Positions 41,245 through 50,735 are shown, counted from the stretch's first letter. The stretch: 64,000 nucleotides of DNA from Halalkalibacter alkaliphilus (GCF_023555415.1 NZ_JAKRYL010000014.1:62001-126000); one strand, 5' to 3'. The notes: generated by a model not told the origin, from the letters alone. Translations and numbers: made by a program.

Positions 41245-42612
41245 ATGTATCATGCAAAGACCTGGAAAGAAAAGGTCACTTTATTTTTTGCGATCCTATG
41301 GCCAATTATGGTTACGCAAATAAGTTTTTATGCAATGAACCTTGTAGATACGATGATGTCAGGGCGGGTAGGAACAAATGATTTAGCGGGTGTCGCAATA
41401 GGTTCCAGCTTATGGTTGCCGATCTTTACAGGTATCAATGGAATACTACTAGCCGTAACTCCGATTGTTGCACAATATATGGGCAGTGGGAGACGTGATA
41501 AGATTTCGGAATCGGTTATACAGGCGCTTTACTTATCAGTTTTTCTAGCCATTATAGTTGTTATTGGTGGAATTTTCTTACTTGATCCGGTATTAATGCT
41601 TATGAACTTAGATTCTGCAGTCTATCACATTTCGTTTCATTATTTAGTTGGGTTATCAATAGGAATTATTCCATTGTTCGCAGCAAATGTTCTTCGTAAT
41701 TTCTTTGATGCACAAGGATTTACACGCATAACGATGATCATTACCGTTTTGGCAGTACCATTTAATGTTCTGTTAAATTACGGATTTATTTTTGGGAAAT
41801 TTGGCTTGCCAGCATTAGGTGGTATTGGAGCTGGATACGCAACAGCGATCACGTACTGGATTATTTTCCTTTTTAGTATTTGGATGACTTTTAAGGTAGA
41901 AGTAGTTAGACATTATCGGCTTTTTATTAAGTGGGTTATTCCGTCTTGGAGAGCTTGGAAAGAGCAGCTAGCAATCGGAATTCCGATTGGCCTTTCGATC
42001 TTTTTTGAGTCGAGTATTTTTGCTGTCGTAACTTTAATGATTGGGATGATGTTTACGACTGTCACGGTTGCCGCACACCAAATCGCACTTAGTTTTACTT
42101 CTCTTATCTTCATGATTCCTTTAAGCATCTCTATGGCTTTAACCATTGTTGTTGGTTTTTCAGTTGGAGGGAAGAAATATCAATCAGCCAAACAATATAG
42201 TCATCTGGGCGTATGGGGTGGAATTGGGATTTTAGCAGTAGGTGCTATTTTTCTCTATTTTTTCAGAGAGCAAATTGCCTATTTGTATACACAAGATCCT
42301 CAAGTCATTCAACTTGCAGGACAGTTTTTTATTATCGCGATTGTTTATCAGATTTCTGACGCTGCTCAATCAGGCTTACAAGGAGTATTGCGTGGGTACA
42401 AAGATGTGAAAATTCCTTTTATTACAGCATTTATTTCGTATTGGCTGATTGGAATTCCATCAGGATATGCTCTCGCATCCTTTACGTACCTTGGACCATT
42501 TGGATTTTGGATTGGAATTACATTAGGTTTAACGTGTGCTGCAATTGGATTTTTCGTACGCCTACGTATAGTTCTAAGAAGAATTTCCAATGAACCTGTT
42601 GAAGTGAATTAG
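41245..42612 (+). CDS. MATE-family multidrug/cation efflux protein (NorM-like)
   Basis: 455 residues, 12 predicted helices in two homologous halves. Start region LFFAILWPIMVTQISFYAMN and VDTMMSGRVGTNDLAGVAIG is the MATE signature; VAAHQIALSFTSLIFMIPLS is its counterpart in the second half. It exports cationic compounds in exchange for Na+ or H+. GGGGGAAG precedes ATG 41245. It has its own terminator and no adjacent regulator. Confidence 0.92.
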   Translation: MYHAKTWKEKVTLFFAILWPIMVTQISFYAMNLVDTMMSGRVGTNDLAGVAIGSSLWLPIFTGINGILLAVTPIVAQYMGSGRRDKISESVIQALYLSVFLAIIVVIGGIFLLDPVLMLMNLDSAVYHISFHYLVGLSIGIIPLFAANVLRNFFDAQGFTRITMIITVLAVPFNVLLNYGFIFGKFGLPALGGIGAGYATAITYWIIFLFSIWMTFKVEVVRHYRLFIKWVIPSWRAWKEQLAIGIPIGLSIFFESSIFAVVTLMIGMMFTTVTVAAHQIALSFTSLIFMIPLSISMALTIVVGFSVGGKKYQSAKQYSHLGVWGGIGILAVGAIFLYFFREQIAYLYTQDPQVIQLAGQFFIIAIVYQISDAAQSGLQGVLRGYKDVKIPFITAFISYWLIGIPSGYALASFTYLGPFGFWIGITLGLTCAAIGFFVRLRIVLRRISNEPVEVN

Positions 42613-42677
42613 TTCCATATATGGATAGTCGAGTAGGAAAACGGGTTTGTAAAAGAGGAAGAAATAAATACATTTTT

Positions 42678-42712
42678 AGACGGAATCTTACTGGTTTCGT
42701 CTCTTCTTTTTG
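42678..42712 (+). terminator. Terminator after the MATE gene
   Basis: AGACGGAA / TTTCGTCT, then a T-rich stretch. Confidence 0.65.
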
Positions 42713-42725
42713 CTTTTAATAACTG

Positions 42726-42960
42726 AGAAAAGATCGTTCATAGGTAAGATGAAGACCGAAAGAGGACTCAGAAAAGGAGGAAAGATCGATCATAGGCATA
42801 ATGAAAGCCGAAAGAGAGCTCTTAAAAGGAGAAAAGTCATTCATAGGTAAGATGAAGACCAAAAGAAAACTCAGAAAAGGAGGAAAGATCGATCAAAGGC
42901 ATAATGAAAGCCGAAAGAGAGCTCTTAAAAGGAAGAAAAGTCGTTCATTGTGAATTCTGT
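42726..42960 (+). repeat. Noncoding tandem repeat, about 52 bp x 4.4
   Basis: Copies start near 42726, 42778, 42830, 42881 and (partial) 42933. Odd copies carry AAGATGAAGACC and ACTCAGAAAAGGAG; even copies carry ATAATGAAAGCCGAAAGAGA and GCTCTTAAAAGGA. So the block is really two 104-bp AB units. It is very purine-rich on the plus strand. No frame stays open across it. Confidence 0.8.
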
Positions 42961-43144
42961 ATTCGGCATAAAGAATGCCCATTTATTATATAAGATGAAC
43001 TCGGTCTAACATATACTATTTAACCCCTGTGCTTTAGTAGTTTCTCTATCTTCCCAGCTTCAATAACAATGGATTAAAAAATAGGCACTTATCGACATGG
43101 GACATCATAGACTAACCATAACAGGTTAAAAAGGAGTGGAAAAA

Positions 43145-44323
43145 TTGAGTTATTCAAATGAGCGGATAATTCCTAAGGTTTTTCTTCAAAGACCTACGGA
43201 TACAATTAACCAGCAAGTCTTTTACTCTAATAAAGTGATGGAGAGTATTAGGTCACAATTTAGTGAGCTAGAAGATATATTAGGAACCCACGATCAGGTA
43301 CACGAAAGATTATTGATACAATTAAACGCACAAGAAATAATGAACAAACAAATACATGAAAGCATATATAAACAATTAAATGAACAAGAAGTAGAAAACA
43401 AACAAGTACATGAGAGTTTGTCTCAACGATTGGATGAGCAAGAGGCGATGAACAAACAAGTACATGAGAGCTTGTCTAAACAATTGGGTGAGCAAGAGTC
43501 AATGAACAAACAAGTACATGAGAGCTTGTCTAAACAATTGGGTGAGCAAGAGTCAATGAACAAACAAGTACATGAGAGCCTGTCTAAACAATTGGGTGAG
43601 CAAGAAACGTTGAGTAAACAAGTTCATGAAGGCTTTTCTGAACAATTGAATGAGCAAGAGACAACAAATAAAAAGATACATGAAAGCTTGTGGAAACAAT
43701 TGAATGAACAAGAGACAATGAACTTAGAATTACAGTCAATGCACGAAAATTTACAAAGAGTGGTAGAAGAGAAAGGGGAGGTTCAAAATCGTCTACAGCA
43801 AAGAATGGATGAAAATGAAGGAGAAAGAAAGAAACTAGAAAAGAAATTAGTCGAGCTTGTTAAGGAAAAAAACAATTTATTAGGCCAGTTACACACCCTA
43901 GAACAAGCAAAAAGTGATTTGCGTGCAGAAGTCGATAGTCATAACAATCGCTTACGTAAGCAAGCGGTTCATTATGAGACAATGCAAGAAGAGCAAGCTA
44001 ATCAAATGCAAAATCACGATGAATTGGTTCAACAAATGAATCTACAAAAACTAGACCATGAAGAGCTAATGAAAAAAGTTAAAGACAATGAACAAGAACA
44101 AAAACAAATTCAAGACAGACTTCATGAGTTAGTCGAACAAATGAATGCACTATCTACACAACAATATGAACAAGAAAGTATGCATTTAGATTTGTATACT
44201 CAGTTAATTCAGTTGAAGACACTTCATACAGAAACCTCACAATATATGAAGGAATCCATTGAAAAATTAAGTGTAGAAATCAAGAAGCTAGAGAAAAGAG
44301 AAACCTATACTACGGAAGGGTAG
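43145..44323 (+). CDS. Repeat-built helical (coiled-coil) protein
   Basis: About 392 residues from TTG 43145, placed 8 bp after AAGGAG; the GTG at 43136 overlaps that site. Residues of eight tandem 18-aa units (43289-43720) read like NKQVHESLSKQLGEQESM. The rest of the chain is continuous charged helix (KKLEKKLVELVKEKNNLLGQ) with a non-helical N-terminal 45 residues. No signal peptide or membrane segment. It is Gln/Glu/His-rich, with no enzyme motif. A structural or spore-associated role is possible; the family is not recognised. Confidence 0.7.
   Translation: MSYSNERIIPKVFLQRPTDTINQQVFYSNKVMESIRSQFSELEDILGTHDQVHERLLIQLNAQEIMNKQIHESIYKQLNEQEVENKQVHESLSQRLDEQEAMNKQVHESLSKQLGEQESMNKQVHESLSKQLGEQESMNKQVHESLSKQLGEQETLSKQVHEGFSEQLNEQETTNKKIHESLWKQLNEQETMNLELQSMHENLQRVVEEKGEVQNRLQQRMDENEGERKKLEKKLVELVKEKNNLLGQLHTLEQAKSDLRAEVDSHNNRLRKQAVHYETMQEEQANQMQNHDELVQQMNLQKLDHEELMKKVKDNEQEQKQIQDRLHELVEQMNALSTQQYEQESMHLDLYTQLIQLKTLHTETSQYMKESIEKLSVEIKKLEKRETYTTEG
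43289..43720 (+). repeat. Eight in-frame 54-bp tandem repeats
   Basis: Each unit encodes 18 residues. Units 4, 5 and 6 are almost identical in DNA, which points to recent expansion; the outer units have diverged. Confidence 0.9.
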
Positions 44324-44332
44324 GAACTAAAA

Positions 44333-44375
44333 AGGAAGAGGAGCATTCTTTCTTGCATCTCTTCCTCCACTTTTT
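44333..44375. terminator. Terminator between convergent genes
   Basis: AGGAAGAG / CTCTTCCT with TTTTT after it, between the repeat protein and hxlB. Confidence 0.65.
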
Positions 44376-44384
44376 AGTACATTA

Positions 44385-44942
44385 CTACTCCAAATTTACA
44401 TGTCTTCCAAACATCGTATTTGAATTCAAACTATTTTTCTCCATAAATCTCAAAATGATAGCATCATATAATAGTAAAAGACTTTGTTCAAATAACGAAC
44501 CCATTGGTTGGATCGTTTCATTGCCAGCCTTTTCACCGGATTTTGCTTGAGCAGGAATTTGTATTGTTATATCAGCCAAGCTACCAATGGTAGAATTAGG
44601 AGAAATCGTTACGGCAGCAACTGTGGCCCCGAGACTTTTGGCTCTCTCCGTCATAGAGACAAGACTTTTTGTTTCCCCAGAGCCAGAGCTGACAATAAAT
44701 AGGTCTCCTTCTTCAAGATTAGGAGTTACCGTTTCACCAACTACATACGGGTCAAGTCCAACATGCATCATCCTCATAGCAAAGGATTTGGCCATAAAAC
44801 CAGATCTCCCTGCACCAGCAACAAAGATTTTGTTTGCTTCGAGAATCCTCTCAACTAACATCTCCACTTTCACCTCATTGATGAGGTTCGCTGTACGTTG
44901 TAATTCCTTAATAATTTCTAAAGTATACTCAGTTGTCTGCAT
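44385..44942 (-). CDS. hxlB: 6-phospho-3-hexuloisomerase
   Basis: 185 residues, one SIS domain: FVAGAGRSGFMAKSFAMRMM and FIVSSGSGETKSLVSM hold the sugar phosphate. It converts 3-hexulose 6-phosphate to fructose 6-phosphate in the ribulose monophosphate pathway, which detoxifies formaldehyde. It lies 10 bp after hxlA, so it is cotranscribed. Length and order match B. subtilis hxlAB. Confidence 0.95.
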   Translation of the reverse strand: MQTTEYTLEIIKELQRTANLINEVKVEMLVERILEANKIFVAGAGRSGFMAKSFAMRMMHVGLDPYVVGETVTPNLEEGDLFIVSSGSGETKSLVSMTERAKSLGATVAAVTISPNSTIGSLADITIQIPAQAKSGEKAGNETIQPMGSLFEQSLLLLYDAIILRFMEKNSLNSNTMFGRHVNLE

Positions 44943-44952
44943 AAAGCGTCAC

Positions 44953-45594
44953 CTATGCTGTCACTTCTTCTCTAATTAGCCTTTGCATCTGAGATGCTGC
45001 AGCTTTTTTGTCCTCTTTACTAGTGATTCCTCCGCCTACTATAATTAGGTCCGGTTGTACTTTTATTACTTCAGGTAACGAATCGAGTTTTATTCCACCT
45101 GCGATGGCTGTTTTCGCATTCTTTACAACGCTTTTTATTGTTCGTAAATCCTCGAAAGAATTTTGGCCAACGGCTTGTAGGTCATATCCTGTGTGAACGC
45201 AAATATAATCAACACCTAATTCATCTAACTCAATGGCACGGGCTCTTTTATCTTTTACTGCAATCATATCAACAAGAATTTGTTTGCCTTGCTTTTTCGC
45301 TTCCTCAACAGCACCTTTAATAGATTCGTCCTCTGCTGCAGCGAGGATGGTAATAATGTCAGCTCCTGCTTCTGATGCTTTCATGACCTCATAGCCAGCT
45401 GCATCCATAATTTTCAAATCTGCTAAAACGGTCAGTTGAGGAAATGCTTCTTTCACTTCTTTGACTGCTTTTAGCCCTTCGTTAATCACAACGGGTGTTC
45501 CGATTTCTACTACATCGACAAAATCTTGAACCTCAGCTATTAATTCAATCGCTTCAGGAATATTTACTAAATCTAAGGCTAATTGTAATTTCAT
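44953..45594 (-). CDS. hxlA: 3-hexulose-6-phosphate synthase
   Basis: 213 residues, TIM barrel of the orotidine-monophosphate decarboxylase superfamily. It condenses formaldehyde with ribulose 5-phosphate. The start MKLQLALDLVNIPEAIEL and the active-site DLKIMDAAGYEV are diagnostic; GGITSKEDK marks the phosphate site. ATG 45594 lies 8 bp after GAAGGAG; earlier ATGs precede or crowd that site. Transcribed with hxlB. A long inverted repeat at 45634-45661 lies 40 bp upstream. Confidence 0.95.
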   Translation of the reverse strand: MKLQLALDLVNIPEAIELIAEVQDFVDVVEIGTPVVINEGLKAVKEVKEAFPQLTVLADLKIMDAAGYEVMKASEAGADIITILAAAEDESIKGAVEEAKKQGKQILVDMIAVKDKRARAIELDELGVDYICVHTGYDLQAVGQNSFEDLRTIKSVVKNAKTAIAGGIKLDSLPEVIKVQPDLIIVGGGITSKEDKKAAASQMQRLIREEVTA

Positions 45595-45633
45595 ATCCAT
45601 CGCTCCTTCATTCATTTTTTTTTTACAGCTTCA

Positions 45634-45661
45634 TTCTAATTTCAAATATCTGAAATTAGAA
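45634..45661 (-). promoter_or_regulatory. Perfect 11-bp inverted repeat upstream of hxlA
   Basis: TTCTAATTTCA-N6-TGAAATTAGAA, ending 40 bp before the hxlA start. An operator for HxlR is the natural reading, given the adjacent regulator gene. Confidence 0.5.
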
Positions 45662-45733
45662 GTACGCACTTTTTTTTCATCTAGTAACAAAAAGGATACT
45701 ATGGACGAGGAGGGAAAGAATTAGATAAAAGAA

Positions 45734-45770
45734 AAACCATGTACGAGGCAGGTCTTGTACATGGTTTCTA
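45734..45770 (-). terminator. Terminator after hxlR
   Basis: On the minus strand AAACCATGTAC / GTACATGGTTT followed by T residues; it separates hxlR from hxlAB. Confidence 0.8.
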
Positions 45771-46142
45771 GTCAAATGGACCAGTTTGAGGTTCAAAATC
45801 AGTTACATTTTCTTGGAGAAAAAGCTTGTAATCTTTTCCCCATGCATACATTGTTTCAAGAATTGGCATAAGTGTTTTTCCTTGTTCTGTTAATGAATAT
45901 TCTACTTTGGGAGGGACTACTGGATATACTTCACGATGGATGATAAAGTCTGATTCTAATTCACGTAACTGATTCACTAGTATTCGTTGGGTAATTCCAG
46001 GCATGAGTGATTTTAGTTCGCCAAATCGTTTTGTTCCTTCTTTTCCAAGGTGCCATAGAATAAGCATTTTCCACTTCCCGCCTATGACAGCAAGGGTTAA
46101 TTCCTTTTCACAATTAAATTCCTTTTTACAAACATGACCCAT
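45768..46142 (-). CDS. hxlR: HxlR-family transcriptional regulator
   Basis: 124 residues, winged helix. [20 protein letters not shown] is the family signature with an N-terminal Cys pair ([12 protein letters not shown]), followed by [16 protein letters not shown] for DNA contact. In B. subtilis HxlR activates hxlAB in response to formaldehyde, sensing through Cys. Here it lies upstream of hxlAB on the same strand, not divergent as in B. subtilis. A strong terminator stands between, so hxlAB has its own promoter. Confidence 0.93.
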   Translation of the reverse strand: MGHVCKKEFNCEKELTLAVIGGKWKMLILWHLGKEGTKRFGELKSLMPGITQRILVNQLRELESDFIIHREVYPVVPPKVEYSLTEQGKTLMPILETMYAWGKDYKLFLQENVTDFEPQTGPFD

Positions 46143-46165
46143 CGATTCCCCTCCATTCTATTTAT

Positions 46166-46223
46166 TGTCACACTATCGTATTGGAGACTAGTAAACAATA
46201 GTCTCTACACATAGTTAGTGACA
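46166..46223 (-). promoter_or_regulatory. Nested dyad in the hxlR upstream region
   Basis: GAGACTA-N8-TAGTCTC (46184-46205) lies inside a wider TGTCAC / GTGACA dyad (46166-46171 and 46218-46223). Possible autoregulatory operator. Confidence 0.4.
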
Positions 46224-46372
46224 TTATAAACGTTCTCGTAAGCTATATACAAAACATTTAACTTTTTACCCAAGAAAGGTATAACAAGCAAGTAAATCTC
46301 CCTTCTGGATTTGGAGTAAATTTCCTGTTGAAGGGAATAGTATTCATGACTACATTGGATGGAGGAAATAAA

Positions 46373-46774
46373 ATGAAACTAAGGTTACTGGCTGCTGTTT
46401 GTGCAATATCCATGATCGTTTTTATTGGATTAGGGTTAGGAAGAGTGGAAGCTTCTCCAACCATTATTGATTTTGAATTAGAAATTGAGATGAAAAGTGG
46501 TGAAGAATATGAGATAGAATATGAAATGAAAAAGAATCAAATTGAAGCTAAGTATGCCGTTCCAAGCAGCGTAACGGTGTATGGACAAGAAGCTTTGCCG
46601 AGAATTGAAGCGTTTCTAAAGCAAATTAAATTAGTACCGGAAGCAGATAAAGATGAAATCATGAATCAAATCTTTGCAGCTTTTCAAATCGATAAAAAAG
46701 ATATTGAAGAAATGGAAGTTGATGTGAAATTTGATGGTGGTAAAAGATTAAAGTTTGAACAAGCTTTTTCCTAA
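46373..46774 (+). CDS. YusW-like secreted protein
   Basis: 133 residues. Signal peptide MKLRLLAAVCAISMIVFIGL ending near EAS. The mature domain starts TIIDFELEIEMKSGEEYEIE and ends VDVKFDGGKRLKFEQAF, two charged beta hairpins around central helices (PRIEAFLKQIKLV), as in the YusW family. The function is unknown. ATG 46373 follows GGAGG by 7 bp. A related domain ends the protein at 32114-32803. Confidence 0.75.
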   Translation: MKLRLLAAVCAISMIVFIGLGLGRVEASPTIIDFELEIEMKSGEEYEIEYEMKKNQIEAKYAVPSSVTVYGQEALPRIEAFLKQIKLVPEADKDEIMNQIFAAFQIDKKDIEEMEVDVKFDGGKRLKFEQAFS

Positions 46775-46798
46775 GCGATAAAATCTTGTTGTTATTCT

Positions 46799-46838
46799 GA
46801 ACCTATTTTCCAATTGAGTTGGAGTTTAGGTTCTTTTT
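46799..46838 (+). terminator. Terminator after the YusW-like gene
   Basis: GAACCT / AGGTTC with inner TCCAA / TTGGA, then six T. Confidence 0.7.
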
Positions 46839-46943
46839 TATTTAAGTAGAGTTCGTCGGTCTAGAGACTGAAGATTTTTAAGGGAAAGTAATATACAGTT
46901 AAATTGAGCATATAAAAATTAAGATGTGGAAAGGGTGATTTGT

Positions 46944-47921
46944 ATGGATAAGAAAGAACTTGCTATTGAAGCGACCGGTTTAGTGAAACGTTTTGGGCAA
47001 CATCGTGCTGTAGATGGAGTTGATTTAGCGGTTCCTGCTGGGACGGTGTATGGCTTTTTAGGTCCAAATGGTGCAGGCAAAACAACGACCATACGTATGC
47101 TGGCAACTTTACTTAAACCTGACGAAGGTAGTGCTAAAATACTTGGTCATGACCTAGTTGATGAAGCAGAAGCTGTCCGCATGAGAGTAAGTTTAACGGG
47201 TCAATTTGCTTCCATTGACGAAGATTTATCGGGGATGGAAAATTTAGTTTTTATTGCTCGGTTATTGGGGTTTTCAAGAAGCGCGGCAAAAGAGAGGGCA
47301 ACGGAGCTTCTTGATGCATTTGGACTTTTGGATGCCTCTGGACGCCAGGTGAAAAAATATTCTGGTGGAATGAGAAGGAGGATTGATATTGCTGCAAGTA
47401 TCGTCGTAACTCCAGACCTTTTATTTTTGGATGAACCGACAACAGGCTTAGATCCTAGAAGCAGAAACCAAGTTTGGGATATCGTGCGAGCCCTTGTTAG
47501 CTCTGGTACGACGGTCCTGTTAACGACACAATATCTTGAAGAAGCAGATCAATTGGCGGATCGGATTGCTGTCATTGACCAAGGGAAAATCATTGCAGAA
47601 GGAACAAGTGGAGAGTTGAAAGCATCCGTAGGAACAGGTGCACTGCACGTTCGCTTAGTAGAAGAAGATAAACGAGAAAAGGCAGAAAAAATATTAGCAA
47701 ACATTCTTGAGACAAATATTCATTTGGAGTCTGATCAGCTTTCTCTTACCGCAAGAGTAACCAATACAGACTTGGTGGTTGATGCACTAAATGAATTAAG
47801 AAAAGCTGGAATTAAAGTTAGTGATTTTTCATTAGGTCAACCGAGCCTAGATGAAGTCTTTCTTACTTTGACAGGACGTCCTACCGAGGAAGAGGAAACA
47901 AGCAAGGAGGTACAGTCATGA
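46944..47921 (+). CDS. DrrA-type ABC transporter ATP-binding protein
   Basis: 325 residues. Walker [11 protein letters not shown], signature [11 protein letters not shown], Walker [16 protein letters not shown], and the H-loop region [17 protein letters not shown]. The C-terminal 90-residue extension is typical of daunorubicin-resistance type ATPases ([18 protein letters not shown]). It energises export with the permease encoded next, whose start overlaps this stop (ATGA). The start at ATG 46944 is preceded by AAAGGGTG. Confidence 0.93.
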   Translation: MDKKELAIEATGLVKRFGQHRAVDGVDLAVPAGTVYGFLGPNGAGKTTTIRMLATLLKPDEGSAKILGHDLVDEAEAVRMRVSLTGQFASIDEDLSGMENLVFIARLLGFSRSAAKERATELLDAFGLLDASGRQVKKYSGGMRRRIDIAASIVVTPDLLFLDEPTTGLDPRSRNQVWDIVRALVSSGTTVLLTTQYLEEADQLADRIAVIDQGKIIAEGTSGELKASVGTGALHVRLVEEDKREKAEKILANILETNIHLESDQLSLTARVTNTDLVVDALNELRKAGIKVSDFSLGQPSLDEVFLTLTGRPTEEEETSKEVQS

Positions 47922-48742
47922 CAGAAAAGAGTGAAGATGATAAGAAATTGCGCGTAGCACTAAGGAGCCGGACTCGTCCGAAAAAACCAAGCGGCGTCAC
48001 CAATACATTAACCTTTGCTTGGCGCGCTCTATTAAAGTTGAAATATGTGCCCGAACAACTTTTGGATGTTACTGTTTTTCCGATTATGTTTCTCTTAATG
48101 TTCACGTACTTATTTGGTGGAGCGATTGCTGGCTCCACAGGAGACTACCTTCAGTTTCTCTTGCCAGGTATATTAGCAATGACTGTTGTTACGATTACGA
48201 TGTATACAGGGATGGAGCTGAACAATGACATCACAAAAGGTATTTTTGATCGCTTTCGCTCTCTACCAATTTGGCGCCCGGCCGTCTTAGTTGGGGCACT
48301 TCTTATGGATGCAGTTCGATACACCATTGCCTCAACGATTATGATCGTACTTGGATTAATTATGGGATTTCGACCAGAAGGTGGCGCTCTTGGTGTGCTG
48401 TTAGCTGTGGCATTATTAGTTGTTTTCTCATTTAGTTTGTCGTGGATATGGACTACTCTTGGTTTAATCCTTCGTACGGAGAAATCGCTAATGGGTGTTA
48501 GCATGATGGTACTTTTTCCTTTAACATTTGTCAGCAACGTATTTGTTGATCCTAGTACATTACCAAGATGGCTTGAAGCCTTTGTCGATGTTAATCCAAT
48601 CTCCCTTTTGGTAACAGCCGTACGTGGATTGATGCATGGAACCGTTACTTTTGAACAAGTTGGGTGGGTGCTTTTAGCATCTATTTTGCTTACTGCAATT
48701 TTCGCTCCATTAACGATGTACCTTTATCGAAACAAGAGCTGA
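47918..48742 (+). CDS. ABC-2 type permease (DrrB-like)
   Basis: 274 residues. A basic N-terminal tail ([15 protein letters not shown]), then six predicted membrane helices and the ABC-2 motif [20 protein letters not shown]. It forms the membrane half of the exporter with the preceding ATPase; the overlap of 4 bp supports coupling. The exported compound is likely a hydrophobic drug or lipid. The next gene is convergent and starts its stop codon only 4 bp away, leaving no room for a separate terminator. Confidence 0.93.
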   Translation: MTEKSEDDKKLRVALRSRTRPKKPSGVTNTLTFAWRALLKLKYVPEQLLDVTVFPIMFLLMFTYLFGGAIAGSTGDYLQFLLPGILAMTVVTITMYTGMELNNDITKGIFDRFRSLPIWRPAVLVGALLMDAVRYTIASTIMIVLGLIMGFRPEGGALGVLLAVALLVVFSFSLSWIWTTLGLILRTEKSLMGVSMMVLFPLTFVSNVFVDPSTLPRWLEAFVDVNPISLLVTAVRGLMHGTVTFEQVGWVLLASILLTAIFAPLTMYLYRNKS

Positions 48743-48746
48743 TAAG

Positions 48747-49958
48747 CTATCCGAACTTCTTCGCTTGCTTGTAAGTAAGGGCACCAACATAAAGCTTTTT
48801 TAAAATACGACAATAATTAGTCGTTATGTCAAATGAGTTAGGTGTCAAGACCTCGTTATAATACGAGAAAACCCTTGAATCAAAAGTTTGAAACCAATCT
48901 TTATGATTCGTAAATGTGTGAGGTGTGTCTTGCCAAACATCGGTTAAATAGGGACTATATATAGTTTGTTTAAATCCACAAGGGGACGTTCTTTTCGTCC
49001 TCTTCTTTTTTTGTGCAGTAAAAGTAGTCGACCAATAATCGGAACGTGAACCGGTATGTGGCGTTTCAGTCGCGAACCAATAAATGTTCTCATGAAGAGG
49101 AGTAAGCCCAAAAAGCATAGCATAAAGCTGTTTACCGACCATAATTCGCTCTGAAACAGATGCGAAGTTGGCAACAGATATACCGGCCAATCTTTTCTTT
49201 TTATTAGAGTATTTATATGGAAAAAGTACCTGAGTGAACTGAAATAATTCTTGTGCTTGAAAAAGAAGTGTATTTAAGACGTTGCTCTGAAAGTATTTGT
49301 TTTGAATCACTCTCATTTCAATGTAATGTTGTTCATTTATGATTAGTGAAACGGTAAGGAACTTGGAATCTTTTTTCTTATAAAAGTAATTCCACACAGG
49401 GATCATAAACCTAGAAACATGAAAATAAGGCAACAAGTGAAAGAGGTTTTTGTTTTGTTTTTTGCTCTCTTCGTACAGTAAAAGCTGTGGGTACGCATCA
49501 TAAAAGATTAGAGCATTAGCTGACTCTAAAAATTGAAAAAAGTATTTCTTTCTATCGTTGCTAATAGCCTCAGTTAATTCCCCCTTAAGATCTGTCATAT
49601 TCCAGCCACCATTTCTAGAAACTAGGTGAGCTAAAAGAGCCCATTGAACTTCAGGATGTTGATTATAGAAGTCTAAGTAAGCTTTTGTTCGCGTGATGTT
49701 GTTTCGATTATGGGTGATCATTTTTTGTTTAAGTTGTCGAATGAGAGTTTGTTCGGCTGGTTGAAGTGAGGAAACCGATTTTTTTTCTTCATGCTGCTCT
49801 GTTAATGTTTGCTTGAGTGTTTTTATGGCCGAAGGATGTATAGTTAACTTTTCCCATTCACGTGTCATGTTTGACTCCGATTTATATTTATCAAAAGCAT
49901 TCATTGCATAATGGGCAATGACAGTTGGAATTTGAATGGCTTTCTTAAGAATACTCAC
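48747..49958 (-). CDS. DUF2515 family protein (YppC-like)
   Basis: 403 residues. It carries the DUF2515 signature NNITRTKAYLDFYNQHPEVQ and LLAHLVSRNGGWNMTDLKGE; the rest is mixed helical, with basic stretches. The function is not known to me. The GTG at 49958 lies 8 bp after GAGGAGG; the GTG two codons earlier is only 2 bp from it. Monocistronic. Confidence 0.82.
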   Translation of the reverse strand: MSILKKAIQIPTVIAHYAMNAFDKYKSESNMTREWEKLTIHPSAIKTLKQTLTEQHEEKKSVSSLQPAEQTLIRQLKQKMITHNRNNITRTKAYLDFYNQHPEVQWALLAHLVSRNGGWNMTDLKGELTEAISNDRKKYFFQFLESANALIFYDAYPQLLLYEESKKQNKNLFHLLPYFHVSRFMIPVWNYFYKKKDSKFLTVSLIINEQHYIEMRVIQNKYFQSNVLNTLLFQAQELFQFTQVLFPYKYSNKKKRLAGISVANFASVSERIMVGKQLYAMLFGLTPLHENIYWFATETPHTGSRSDYWSTTFTAQKKKRTKRTSPCGFKQTIYSPYLTDVWQDTPHTFTNHKDWFQTFDSRVFSYYNEVLTPNSFDITTNYCRILKKLYVGALTYKQAKKFG

Positions 49959-50087
49959 GATCACAACCTCCTCTTCGTTATCGTATGTGTATGGAGGTCC
50001 ATTCGTTTGGAAAATGGATAAAAACCTAACTAACAGATATTATTTATTTATGAAACTATAGCCCTATAAATATTAATTTATGGAACC

Positions 50088-50120
50088 ATTCCAGTAACCG
50101 GAGCGTTTAATTACTGGAAT
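50088..50120 (+). promoter_or_regulatory. Inverted repeat upstream of the lipoprotein gene
   Basis: ATTCCAGTAA / TTACTGGAAT, perfect 10-bp arms 13 bp apart, ending 27 bp before the start codon; an operator or leader hairpin. Confidence 0.4.
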
Positions 50121-50147
50121 TTAAGAATAATAAAGAGGGTGCGGGGT

Positions 50148-50735
50148 ATGAAGAATTATAGAAATGGATGTACTTTTCTAATTACAATGTTGATCACTGT
50201 TAGTTTTACAACAGGCTGTGGGTATTTTAAAGTTAGTCAATTAGAACAAATCTCACCAGTGGGCGACTTTTCTACTAGTGAGGAAGTAATAGGAGAACGA
50301 GATTTAGTTAGTGAGCAAAAGATTACGATTGATCATTCCATTTTGGAACTAGATCAAGAGTTGCTTTTTGTATCAAGTAGCTTTCGAGATACATTTGATC
50401 AATCTTTTTTTAATGGGCTAACTCCCTTCCAGGTATTTCAATTGTACATGTATACACTAGCTGGTGAAGATTACGAGACTTTATATTATTTTTACAACAG
50501 TGAGTCTATGCAGATTTCAAAGGAGCAGTTTATTACAGAAGGAAGAAATGATGTTAATTCGGCCTATACTCGGGACTTTATGAAGAAATTTAATGAAGTT
50601 AGAAAATTCGACGTATGGACAAAACAAGATTCAGCTGGGGTGCAATTCGTGCTAGAGGCTGAACATGAACAGTTTACGTTCCAACTATTTAGAGAAGGAA
50701 ATATGTGGCTTGTTAGCCCAAACCCGCTTCAATAA
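50148..50735 (+). CDS. Lipoprotein, unknown function
   Basis: 195 residues. The signal peptide ends in the lipobox FTTGC (TMLITVSFTTGCGYF). The mature part includes a folded-looking domain (TPFQVFQLYMYTLAGEDYET LYYFYNS, written in two parts) that recalls ketosteroid-isomerase-like NTF2 folds, though only loosely. ATG 50148 after AGAGGGTG. The family is not recognised. A terminator follows at 50761. Confidence 0.7.
   Translation: MKNYRNGCTFLITMLITVSFTTGCGYFKVSQLEQISPVGDFSTSEEVIGERDLVSEQKITIDHSILELDQELLFVSSSFRDTFDQSFFNGLTPFQVFQLYMYTLAGEDYETLYYFYNSESMQISKEQFITEGRNDVNSAYTRDFMKKFNEVRKFDVWTKQDSAGVQFVLEAEHEQFTFQLFREGNMWLVSPNPLQ

Larger units (their letters stand above)
42613..43144. other. 532-bp gap holding a terminator and a tandem repeat block
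   Basis: After the MATE terminator comes the 52-bp tandem repeat at 42726-42960. The remaining 180 bp up to the coiled-coil gene show no ORF or hairpin I would defend. Confidence 0.5.

Noticed and set aside
42726-42960. CRISPR array
   Set aside because: The copies are contiguous, with no unique spacers and no cas genes; a plain tandem repeat.
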